From Crocosphaera sp. (GTDB lineage: Bacteria > Cyanobacteriota > Cyanobacteriia > Cyanobacteriales > Microcystaceae): a DNA stretch of 64,000 bases. This document shows, one piece after another, positions 43,835 to 52,056 of this stretch. Made by a program: the position numbers and the translations under genes. The notes under the pieces were generated by a model. That model worked only from the letters and a program-made list of their open reading frames with translations, did no database searches and was not told the origin of the DNA. The stretch spans positions 37,874 to 101,873 of the forward strand of contig NZ_JASJEB010000003.1 in NCBI RefSeq assembly GCF_030064895.1, read 5' to 3'. Position 1 is the first letter of the stretch, and each line of letters begins with the position of its first letter.

Positions 43835-44533
43835 CTAGGTAAACTCGGAAATATCTTCCTTACATTCATCAGCTAAATAACATAAAGCCCGAAATCTTAA
43901 GCCAACTAACTGCTCATACACAGGATTCAGCTTACATAAAGGAGGAATATGAACGACTTTGTGACCAAAAAGTTTAATATCTCTCTCAAAGGGACATTGA
44001 GGGGGAATCATCTTACAAATAAATCTGGCTACACTGGGATCGTGAATATCCATCCCATCTAACCAGTCTTTGAGAGGATACAATAAATCGGGATGAGGGT
44101 GATCCGAACTCACCAAGGGGGCTGAATCGCCGATTTCTTGGGCTTGAGGATCGTCTTCATGGCCTTTACATAGAGTAAGTTCTAAAGACGCTAAGGCTTC
44201 TAATTTTAGCCCTAAAGCGTCGCTATATCGATGTAAGAGTTCAGCCTCTGGTGGAGAATAAACTCCATCGGCGATCGCTACTAACACTGCAGTCCTTAAA
44301 AAGTTTTCCCCTGTTTTGGGATCATTTCCTAAAATATCAGCCAACTCCTCTGGTTCAATGGATTGGTAGAGAACCACTTCTTGGTCATCGATGGCTAAAT
44401 CTTTTGTTAAACTTGCGATTAACTGCTGTTCTTGAGGGTCATAGTCCCCATCACACCAAGCAATGGTCAATAAACCTCTTAACCAAGCTGAAATTTGTTC
44501 TTTTGTGTATGGAGATTGAGCTAGACTGGCCAT
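43835..44533 (-). CDS. TerB-like domain fused to Mo-nitrogenase C-terminal domain
   Basis: A 232-residue soluble protein. The first 140 residues follow the TerB pattern (RGLLTIAWCDGDYDPQEQQL and LVAIADGVYSPPEAELLHRY). The last 80 match the family annotated as Mo-dependent nitrogenase C-terminal protein: LKDWLDGMDIHDPSVARFIC, CPFERDIKLFGHKVVHIP and LCKLNPVYEQLVGLRFRAL. Despite its name, the second domain is widespread in cyanobacteria and is not part of nitrogenase itself. No nif gene is in the window. The function is unknown. Confidence 0.8.
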   Translation of the reverse strand: MASLAQSPYTKEQISAWLRGLLTIAWCDGDYDPQEQQLIASLTKDLAIDDQEVVLYQSIEPEELADILGNDPKTGENFLRTAVLVAIADGVYSPPEAELLHRYSDALGLKLEALASLELTLCKGHEDDPQAQEIGDSAPLVSSDHPHPDLLYPLKDWLDGMDIHDPSVARFICKMIPPQCPFERDIKLFGHKVVHIPPLCKLNPVYEQLVGLRFRALCYLADECKEDISEFT

Positions 44534-44709
44534 AAGAATTTTTTAATCAACTTTTTAGGTGACTCACGGGGAACATATAGCTTCTGACGAAAGGGACAGG
44601 CAAATATTGATGATCTTTATCCCTATCCATGTTTGTTAGTTTAACTGTCAGAAATTTTATGTTCCCCTTTATTTTAGTTTAGCTTTTTATTTGACTAACC
44701 TTCAGTAAT

Positions 44710-45345
44710 TTATTGAACAATCACGGGAATTCCTGTTTCTACTAATTCGTACAATTCTTTGACATCTCGGTTGCGCATTCTAACGCAACCATGAGAAACC
44801 GCTTGTCCCATGACGTGTTCTCCTGGAGTGCCATGAAATCCGATGTATTTGCCTTCTTCTCTCGAAAAACCAATCCAGCGTTCTCCTAAAGGACTATTGG
44901 GACCGGGTGCGCTAACCCGACCGTTCCAGGGGTTTTTCCATTGGGGGTTTTCCACCATTTCAATTACGGAAAAGTTACCTTTAGGGGTTTCCCATCCTCG
45001 TTTCCCAATAGCAACCCGATAGTTGGCAAGGACTTGATCATCTTGATAAACATAAACCCGACGTTCTTTGAGGTTAAGAACTACGTGTGTGGCCAAGTTT
45101 TTTTCGTTTTCCGCAGGAGTAGAAATGGCCGCTTCTTCTGTGGGTTGACTAACGGGTAATTCTATGGTCGGGGTAACTGGGGTTGTTTCGTCGGAGGCGA
45201 TCGCTTTTTTGTTGATTCCTTCGACGGGTAAGAGTAAACTTCCACTAATAAGGGTGAGTGTGAGTAAAGAAAGAGATAATTTCATAGTTGTCAATTGGCG
45301 TAAAAATGACGAATGTTTAACAAAAAAAAAGGAGAAGAGTAACAT
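44710..45345 (-). CDS. L,D-transpeptidase (YkuD domain), secreted
   Basis: The longest frame has 211 residues, but the ATG at 45285 (MKLSLSLLTLTLISGSLLLP) gives a natural signal peptide and is the likely start. After a Thr/Pro/Glu-rich linker comes the YkuD domain with VVLNLKERRVYVYQDDQVLA, FHGTPGEHVMG and SHGCVRMRN, where the His and Cys of SHGC form the catalytic pair. It would form 3-3 cross-links in peptidoglycan or attach proteins to it. Confidence 0.88.
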   Translation of the reverse strand: MLLFSFFFVKHSSFLRQLTTMKLSLSLLTLTLISGSLLLPVEGINKKAIASDETTPVTPTIELPVSQPTEEAAISTPAENEKNLATHVVLNLKERRVYVYQDDQVLANYRVAIGKRGWETPKGNFSVIEMVENPQWKNPWNGRVSAPGPNSPLGERWIGFSREEGKYIGFHGTPGEHVMGQAVSHGCVRMRNRDVKELYELVETGIPVIVQ

Positions 45346-45557
45346 AACTTCCCTGTATTCTAAAAGTGTTCTAAAAAAGGGTTCCCAAAAATTAGCACTC
45401 TCTTAATAGTTGTTTTTTTCATCTTTTTTTAATCTTTGCAAAGTAGGAGTTGTTTTAAAATACTCACGTATTGTTACGAAAAAGGAACGAATAACAAATC
45501 CTATCTATCTACTGTTATCGAAAAAGATAGAATTTATGACGGAATGGAGTAGAAGTA

Positions 45558-47903
45558 TTAGGGGTTTAAACTTTCATAAATTAGTAACTTTTGCAAGGTT
45601 TCTATGGGAATTTGAGTAAAATACTTTCTTTTAAAATGTTCTTCTTCGAGGGTGTCTAAAAAAATTATTTGTGATAGATAATAATCTTCTGATTGGTCAG
45701 TTATTTCTCTAATTTCAATGGTTTCGGAAGTTTCACTGATTACAAAACCTATTTTTTCTAACAATTCTAACGCTAAATTTAACGTGCGATCGCTTAACAA
45801 TAATTTTTCTTTTAATTGTTCTTTTGTTATTTCTTTCTGAGTACGGTTAATATATTTAGCAATACCGATTAATTTTTTGATAATTTCTGAGGAATTAAAT
45901 GGCTGATAATAACCATAAGTTAGGGCTAAATTATGTTGATTTTTACAACTTTCTCGATATTTTTTTTGTAATTGATGCCAACTAATAGGACAAGTATTTA
46001 ATTGTTCTACTTCTCGGTCTATTTTCGTAACTTCATCTTGATTTCTGTAGTCTATTAAACTAATTTGAGTTATTTGTAATGGCTCATTTTCTGCAACATT
46101 TAAACTTTCTCTAACTTCGATTAAACGGACTTCATAACTACCTTTTCCGTAGGTATTATAATCCAGTTCAACAATAGCATCACATAGTTTATCTTCCCCT
46201 TGGGGTAATTCTTCTTGATAGTGTTCCCACCAAATACCAGGAAACCCCTCAGCAACGGAACAATCATAAATATTAAACTTAGTTTTGATGTATTGAATTT
46301 TATTATCTTTAGCGTCTTTAATATTCCTATTTCCTAAACCTTCAAACCAACAATTTTGAATTAATAATCTAGGTACAGGGTTTCCCATTCCGTAGGGTTC
46401 TAATAATTTTAGTTCCCTAAATAAAGATTGACCTAGTTGAGAAACTGTTACCACTAAATCTGCTGTAATAGTTGAACTTAATGTATTAATATCAATAATT
46501 TCTTGTCTCAGTTGTTGATTAATACTTTCTCTAAATAAAGATAAATTTTCAACAGGTAAACTTAACCCTGCTGCAAAGGGATGTCCTCCAAAACGATGTA
46601 ATAAATATTGTTGAGAAGCAACTAACTTATACAAATCTATATTATGAATGGAACGGGCGGAACCTCTGGCTAATTTAACATTATTTTCGCTCATATCTTC
46701 TGTTTCAGCCGTAGTTAATAAAATAGTTGGACGACTGTATTCTTGAGCAATTTGTCCTGCAACTAAGCCTAAAACACCACTTTGCCATTGGGGATCTTCT
46801 AAAACAATAACTTGAGTAGTTGACAAGTCTAACATTTGTAATTTTTTCTCTACATCTTTCTTGATATCCTTTTGTAAAGACTTACGACGAGTATTAGCTA
46901 ATTCTGTGTCTAAAGCAAGTTTATAACAACGTTTATCATCTTTACTGGTTAATAATTCTACAGCAAAATGAGCGTCCCCTTGAATGCGACTAATAGCATT
47001 AATTCTAGGCCCAATACCAAAAGAAATATCCGTGGGTCGATCGCCACTTTTTTTACATAGTTTCAGTAAATAAGCAACCCCTGGACGAGTAGTATTAGTT
47101 AACTGTTTCTGTAACTTTTTTAATCCCTGCTGTGCTAAATAACGACAATCTCCTTTTAATTCTACTAAATCAGCAATTAAACCAATAGCCACCAAATCCA
47201 ACAAATTTTCTAAAGGACTATTCGGTATTTCTGGGAAGGTTAAATATAATGCTTCAACTAATTTATAAGCTACGGCAACACCCGATAAAGAAAATAAAGG
47301 ATGTTCCTCAACAAAATAACGAGGATTAATTATAGAAATTACTTCTGGTCGTTCATCGGGTAAAGTATGATGATCGGTAACAATAATATCAATACCTAAA
47401 GAATTAGCATAATTTATCTCTTCCAAATTAGTGCTTCCCGTGTCACAAGTGACAATCAAATTTGTTCCTTCAGCAGCTAATTTTTTAATTCCTGGAATAT
47501 TTAAACCGTGGGACTCTTTAGAGCGATTAGGAATATAATAATTAAGTTGTAAATGAGGAACCAAAAATTGTCCTAGTCCTTCCCATAAAACGCTAGTTGA
47601 GGTAATTCCATCCGCATCAAAATCTCCCCAAATAGTTACTTTCTCTTGATTATCTATAGTAATTTTTAGCCTTTCTATAGCTAATTTCATCTCATAACCA
47701 AATTCAAAAGGACTCAAAGGTTGATAATAATTACTATCTAAATAACCTTGTAACTGTTCTCGGTTTTGAATACCTCTCTGCCATAATAGTTGAGCAGCAT
47801 AATTACCTTGAGAATTAGCACAATATTTATTAACACAATCAATAAACCAAGACGGTAAAGAAATAAGTGGTAAAACTTGCCACTGACATTGAATATTATC
47901 CAT
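45558..47903 (-). CDS. recJ: Single-stranded-DNA exonuclease RecJ
   Basis: A 781-residue protein. DHH-family motifs are WGDFDADGITSTSVL, CDTGSTNLEE, IVTDHHTLPDERP and FGIGPRINAISR, with a DHHA1 part HRFGGHPFAAGLSL. The core ends near residue 560. An extra C-terminal region of about 200 residues includes a winged-helix-like stretch (KEQLKEKLLLSDRTLNLALE). It is longer than the E. coli enzyme (577), as in other cyanobacteria. It degrades single strands 5' to 3' in recombination and mismatch repair. Confidence 0.92.
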   Translation of the reverse strand: MDNIQCQWQVLPLISLPSWFIDCVNKYCANSQGNYAAQLLWQRGIQNREQLQGYLDSNYYQPLSPFEFGYEMKLAIERLKITIDNQEKVTIWGDFDADGITSTSVLWEGLGQFLVPHLQLNYYIPNRSKESHGLNIPGIKKLAAEGTNLIVTCDTGSTNLEEINYANSLGIDIIVTDHHTLPDERPEVISIINPRYFVEEHPLFSLSGVAVAYKLVEALYLTFPEIPNSPLENLLDLVAIGLIADLVELKGDCRYLAQQGLKKLQKQLTNTTRPGVAYLLKLCKKSGDRPTDISFGIGPRINAISRIQGDAHFAVELLTSKDDKRCYKLALDTELANTRRKSLQKDIKKDVEKKLQMLDLSTTQVIVLEDPQWQSGVLGLVAGQIAQEYSRPTILLTTAETEDMSENNVKLARGSARSIHNIDLYKLVASQQYLLHRFGGHPFAAGLSLPVENLSLFRESINQQLRQEIIDINTLSSTITADLVVTVSQLGQSLFRELKLLEPYGMGNPVPRLLIQNCWFEGLGNRNIKDAKDNKIQYIKTKFNIYDCSVAEGFPGIWWEHYQEELPQGEDKLCDAIVELDYNTYGKGSYEVRLIEVRESLNVAENEPLQITQISLIDYRNQDEVTKIDREVEQLNTCPISWHQLQKKYRESCKNQHNLALTYGYYQPFNSSEIIKKLIGIAKYINRTQKEITKEQLKEKLLLSDRTLNLALELLEKIGFVISETSETIEIREITDQSEDYYLSQIIFLDTLEEEHFKRKYFTQIPIETLQKLLIYESLNP

Positions 47904-47977
47904 TAATAACTATTTTTAATTAAAAATTAAGATTATTGTTCCTACTATTGTTTTTATTTTAGCATCAAAAATTACTT

Positions 47978-48006
47978 TGAACCTTTTGATACACCCTCCA
48001 GTCTAA
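47978..48006 (+). promoter_or_regulatory. ECF-type promoter of the sigma factor operon
   Basis: The sequence TGAACCTT lies 15 bases upstream of GTCTAA, matching the GGAACTT-N15-17-GTC(T)AA pattern recognised by RpoE-like ECF sigma factors. The site is 28 bp upstream of the sigma gene start, so the factor probably drives its own operon. Confidence 0.6.
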
Positions 48007-48033
48007 AGAGACGAATTAAGCCATAGAGCAACC

Positions 48034-48606
48034 ATGAAGGTGTTAGCAGACAACCCTGCCAATGCAAAAGAAATAGACTTAGTGCTTCGGTGTCAAGAAG
48101 GAGATACCCTTTCCTTCCAAGAATTATACCGACGCTATCAACAACGAGTCAGAGCAACTCTCTATCAATTATGTGGTAGTGAAGTGCTTGACGACTTAGT
48201 ACAAGAAGTATTTATGCGAGTGTGGAAAGGTTTACCAAAACTAAGAGAACCCTCTTATTTTTCCACTTGGGTGTATCGTATTGCTTGGAATGTTGCCACA
48301 GATAAAAGACGAAAATTTGCCCAAAACTTATCTGTCAATGATGATGGTACAATATTAAATATTATGCCATCTCGCCCCGAAGATACACCGGATTTAATGC
48401 GACTTCATTATCAAGATTTAGTCCAGCAAGGGTTACGAGCATTAAGTTTAGAACATCGTGCTGTTTTAGTGTTACATGACTTAGAAGATGTACCGCAAAA
48501 AGAAGTTGCTCATATCCTAGAATTACCTATTGGTACTGTTAAATCTCGTTTATTTTATGCCAGAAAACAAATGCGTAAGTTTTTGAAAGAACAAGGAGCT
48601 TTATAA
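48034..48606 (+). CDS. ECF RNA polymerase sigma factor, SigG-like
   Basis: A 190-residue sigma factor with region 2 (LSFQELYRRYQQRVRATLYQ, DDLVQEVFMRVWKGL, YFSTWVYRIAWNVATDKRRK) and region 4 (LSLEHRAVLVLHDLEDVPQ, IGTVKSRLFYARKQM). There is no region 1 or 3, which defines the ECF group. Its stop shares one base with the ATG of the next gene, a membrane protein that is probably its anti-sigma factor, and a Spy-like periplasmic protein follows. This order resembles envelope-stress systems and the sigG locus in Synechocystis. Confidence 0.88.
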   Translation: MKVLADNPANAKEIDLVLRCQEGDTLSFQELYRRYQQRVRATLYQLCGSEVLDDLVQEVFMRVWKGLPKLREPSYFSTWVYRIAWNVATDKRRKFAQNLSVNDDGTILNIMPSRPEDTPDLMRLHYQDLVQQGLRALSLEHRAVLVLHDLEDVPQKEVAHILELPIGTVKSRLFYARKQMRKFLKEQGAL

Positions 48607-49010
48607 TGTCTCAATTCCCGAAAGATGATCAAGAATTAATCTACTTTCTGCAACAATATCGTCCCTTACCACCACCAGCAGACTGCGACTTGGAAAAACA
48701 AATCTATATTAGGGTTTCTCATGAATCCCAACATCGTAGATATCCTAAATTGAGATGGTTAGTTCCCACTATTATTACAACAAGTATCTTAGGAATATGG
48801 GGAGCTTATAATCTGATTAAACCCTCTGAATATGAACAGTTTGTTTATCAATCTCAAACAATTGAAACAGCAGAAACAGAAAATTTTATGGTCAGCACCT
48901 GGGAAGAAACAATCAATACATCTCCTTGGGAAAATCAAGATCAATCTGTTTATTATCAATGGATTTCTGCTGATAATATTGATAATCAATATTTAAGCTC
49001 ACAGCCTTGA
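48606..49010 (+). CDS. Probable membrane-bound anti-sigma factor
   Basis: A 134-residue protein with a cytoplasmic part of about 55 residues (DDQELIYFLQQYRPLPPPAD), one membrane segment (LVPTIITTSILGIWGAYNLI) and a periplasmic tail of about 55 residues rich in Glu, Ser and Trp. It has no zinc-binding HxxxCxxC motif. The one-base overlap with the ECF sigma gene supports an anti-sigma role. Release of the sigma factor would follow cleavage or a shape change of this protein. Confidence 0.7.
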   Translation: MSQFPKDDQELIYFLQQYRPLPPPADCDLEKQIYIRVSHESQHRRYPKLRWLVPTIITTSILGIWGAYNLIKPSEYEQFVYQSQTIETAETENFMVSTWEETINTSPWENQDQSVYYQWISADNIDNQYLSSQP

Positions 49011-49051
49011 ATTGTTACCATTTAATCTATTAATAATCAGTAAGAGGAACC

Positions 49052-49570
49052 ATGATTTCTAGAGAATTTGCCTTAATTGTAACTGTTCTAACCCTTGGTA
49101 TTGGAGGAACTATAGCCTTAGCTAGTTCTTCTAACGAACCTTATTCATCTGTCTTACTTTCCGAAACAAAAATTTTGGCTCAAGATGAAGAAACTCAATC
49201 TAGAAGAAATAGAAGAAGAGAGAGAACAGAACAATTTCAACAAGCATTAAATCTTAGCGATCAGCAAATGCAACAACTGGGTGAAATCAGGAAAAAATAT
49301 CGCCCTCAGATGCAAAATTTAGCACAACAAATGCAAGCAAAATCCCAAGAATTAAATCGGATGATGCAAGGAAATGCATCAGAAAGTGACCTAAGACGTA
49401 AGCATCAAGAAATTGCTAATCTTCGTCAACAAATGGGAAAAATACGTTTTGAAAGTATGTTAGAAATGCGAACAATTTTAAATACAGAACAACGTCAAAG
49501 ACTTGCTCAATTTTTACAGCAACGTCGTCAAGCAAGAGGTAGAAATCGTCCTAATTTACCTAATAATTAA
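49052..49570 (+). CDS. Spy/CpxP-like periplasmic stress protein
   Basis: A 172-residue protein with a signal peptide (FALIVTVLTLGIGGTIALAS). The mature part is helical and rich in Gln and Arg: LNLSDQQMQQLGEIRKKYRP and MRTILNTEQRQRLAQFLQQ, which carry LTxxQ-like motifs found in Spy, CpxP and metal-resistance proteins. It follows the anti-sigma gene by 41 bp and is likely to be controlled by the same sigma factor. It may act as a periplasmic chaperone or sensor for the ECF pair. Confidence 0.78.
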   Translation: MISREFALIVTVLTLGIGGTIALASSSNEPYSSVLLSETKILAQDEETQSRRNRRRERTEQFQQALNLSDQQMQQLGEIRKKYRPQMQNLAQQMQAKSQELNRMMQGNASESDLRRKHQEIANLRQQMGKIRFESMLEMRTILNTEQRQRLAQFLQQRRQARGRNRPNLPNN

Positions 49571-49780
49571 TAATTATTAATTACCGAAGTGTAATGATAT
49601 TAAGATATGAAATTGGGAATCTAGAATTGAAAAATTATGATTGAACTATTACTTGATTCTAAATTCTTAATTTCCTGTTTGTATTTATAATTGTAATTCC
49701 GAGTAAGAAAGGGATATTATTTAAGTAAATAACTAGAAAAAATGCTCAAACAGACTCAACTATGATTAATTATAATTATC

Positions 49781-50083
49781 TTGCTAATTGTTATCTTCGT
49801 TAAACAAATCAATCCTGTCTCAGCTAGTGTTGAGAACCGTTTACGAGGAGAAATTAATCGCTTACAAGCTAGAGTTAGTCGCTTAGAAAGCGCAGTTACT
49901 AACCTAAGACAAGGTTCAAATAACAATAATAATATCCCTCCATTGAACCCTTCACCCCAAATAGTTGACGGTGAAATTATTGGAAGAAGTGACCCCTTAT
50001 TTGAACGGTTATCTACCCTCGTGATAGAATTAAAAGAAAGAGTCATGGACTTAGAAAAGCGGATTAATCAATTAGAAAAATAG
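49781..50083 (+). CDS. Small exported coiled-coil protein
   Basis: About 100 residues from a TTG at 49781; the frame continues upstream with hydrophobic codons (LIIII) to a stop, so a rarer start codon is possible. A short signal-like segment ends near NPVSA. It is followed by RLRGEINRLQARVSRLESAV (a coiled coil), an Asn/Pro linker, and a second coiled coil LSTLVIELKERVMDLEKRIN. No family is recognised. It lies 210 bp after the Spy-like gene and 112 bp before the ABC exporter. Confidence 0.5.
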   Translation: MLIVIFVKQINPVSASVENRLRGEINRLQARVSRLESAVTNLRQGSNNNNNIPPLNPSPQIVDGEIIGRSDPLFERLSTLVIELKERVMDLEKRINQLEK

Positions 50084-50195
50084 AGATTTAACTAAAATTA
50101 ACTGAAAAATTTTAATAATTCATATTGGTGAATTTACCTAAAATTGTGTTAACATATAAAGAAATTTTTAAAGATAAATTACTATAATAAAAATC

Positions 50196-52010
50196 ATGAT
50201 TTCTTGGAAAGATTTAATCAAATCATACCGTAACTATAGACAGATTGCTATCTTTTCCATTTTACTCTCTGGAGCTTTAGAAATCATTGATTTAATGGTT
50301 CCTTATGTTACAGGACAAATTATTAATGTTCTCTCCTATCAACCTATCGATAATATCTTACAAAATTTAGTTAATTTGCTGGCTAATATCACAAATATTC
50401 CTAATAATCGAGTATTCTCTTTAGTAATTTTGTTAGGAATTATCTGCTTAGTAACAGTAGTTCGTTCCCCTATTCAACCCTGGTTAACCGATTGGTTTCA
50501 CTGGGAGATTGCCTTTAAAGTTCGTCAAGAACAGTTAAAAGATACAGTAAGAAAAATACTAACTTTACCTCTATCTTTTTATGATGAATATAACCCTGGA
50601 AGGATTACTAATCGTATTGCTAAAGGAGTAGAAAATCAGTTATGGACTTATCCAGAAATTGCTGGACAATTAATACCTAAAATAATTAGAGTTTTGGGTA
50701 TTTTTGTAATAATTTTACTAATTGATTGGAAAATATCTGTTATTTTTATAATATCATTTACTCTAATTCTGATTTTTAGTATAAAACATTTAAGCAAGAT
50801 TTTAATACAGGAAGAACTACTAGACAAACATAGTGAAACTACCCAAAGTTTAACTTCAGAACTAATTACTAATATAAGAACAGTTAAAAGCTTTTCTACA
50901 GAAAGAAGAGAATTAAGACGACAAGATAAAAGATTAGATAGAGAATTAAAATATATACTATTTCGTATTCATAAAGAATATGTAAAATTAGTAACTTGGC
51001 AAAAAACAGTAATTCAATCTTCAGTATTTTTAATCCTTGTATATAGCTTAGTTATTACAGTCCAAGGTTATATTTCTTTAGGTCATTTTATCACCCTAAT
51101 TACCGTTTCTAGTATGGCCTATGCGGAATTAGACCCCATCACCCAACTAGCAGAAATTTTTGCCCGTCGTTACAGTTCCATGAGTCGCTTTCATGAATTT
51201 TTACACAGTCCATCAGGGGAAGACGCAGCAATTTTAACCCAGCAATCTATTAACCATAAACCCTATCAATTTACAGGCAAAATACACTTTAATAATCTAT
51301 CCTTTGCTTACCACGAAAATAATTGGGTTTTGCAGAATATTAACCTTTTGATTCATCCCTATGAAACCGTTGCCATTGTTGGAAAATCAGGATCAGGAAA
51401 ATCAACTTTAATTAAACTATTATTACGGTATTTTCAGTCTACTCAAGGACAAATTTTAATGGATGGACAAGACATTAAAACCCTAGATATAGTTCAATAT
51501 AGACAACGTTTAGCAATGGTTCACCAAGAAGTAGAAATTTTTAATGGAACCCTCTTAGATAACTTAACTTATGGCAATAGAAGTGTTAGTTTTGAAGCAG
51601 TAGAAACAGCCAGTAAAATCGCCAGAGTTGATGAATTTATCAACCAATTTCCTCAAGGTTACTACACAATTGTTGGAGAAAGAGGAGTCCGTTTATCAGG
51701 AGGACAACGCCAAAGAATTGGTATTGCTAGAGCATTAATTGTTGAACCTGATGTATTAATTTTTGATGAAGCTACTTCGAGTTTAGACTACGAATCAGAA
51801 AAACTAATACAGTTAGCTATGTCATCTATTTTAGGCACAAGAACCACCATAATTATTGCTCATCGTTTAAGTACCGTCCGAGAAGCAGATAAAATTGTCG
51901 TCTTAGACGATGGAAAAATTGTTGAAATAGGAAATCATCAACAACTTTTAGAACATCAAGGTATTTATCACCGTTTACATTCCCTACAAGAAACAGGAGA
52001 ATTGTCTTAA
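50196..52010 (+). CDS. ABC exporter (permease-ATPase fusion)
   Basis: A 604-residue half-transporter. Six membrane segments in the first 320 residues (ILLSGALEIIDLMVPYVTGQ, VLGIFVIILLIDWKISVIFI) are followed by an ATPase with AIVGKSGSGKSTLIKLLL (Walker A, near 390-405), VRLSGGQRQRIGIARAL (signature), VLIFDEATSSLDYESE (Walker B) and IIIAHRLSTV (H loop). It should act as a homodimer and export lipid, peptide or drug substrates. There is no adjacent partner gene. Confidence 0.9.
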   Translation: MISWKDLIKSYRNYRQIAIFSILLSGALEIIDLMVPYVTGQIINVLSYQPIDNILQNLVNLLANITNIPNNRVFSLVILLGIICLVTVVRSPIQPWLTDWFHWEIAFKVRQEQLKDTVRKILTLPLSFYDEYNPGRITNRIAKGVENQLWTYPEIAGQLIPKIIRVLGIFVIILLIDWKISVIFIISFTLILIFSIKHLSKILIQEELLDKHSETTQSLTSELITNIRTVKSFSTERRELRRQDKRLDRELKYILFRIHKEYVKLVTWQKTVIQSSVFLILVYSLVITVQGYISLGHFITLITVSSMAYAELDPITQLAEIFARRYSSMSRFHEFLHSPSGEDAAILTQQSINHKPYQFTGKIHFNNLSFAYHENNWVLQNINLLIHPYETVAIVGKSGSGKSTLIKLLLRYFQSTQGQILMDGQDIKTLDIVQYRQRLAMVHQEVEIFNGTLLDNLTYGNRSVSFEAVETASKIARVDEFINQFPQGYYTIVGERGVRLSGGQRQRIGIARALIVEPDVLIFDEATSSLDYESEKLIQLAMSSILGTRTTIIIAHRLSTVREADKIVVLDDGKIVEIGNHQQLLEHQGIYHRLHSLQETGELS

Positions 52011-52056
52011 TTAAAACAAGTTCCTTATTCTGCCTTTCAATCTAGAAGTATAATCC

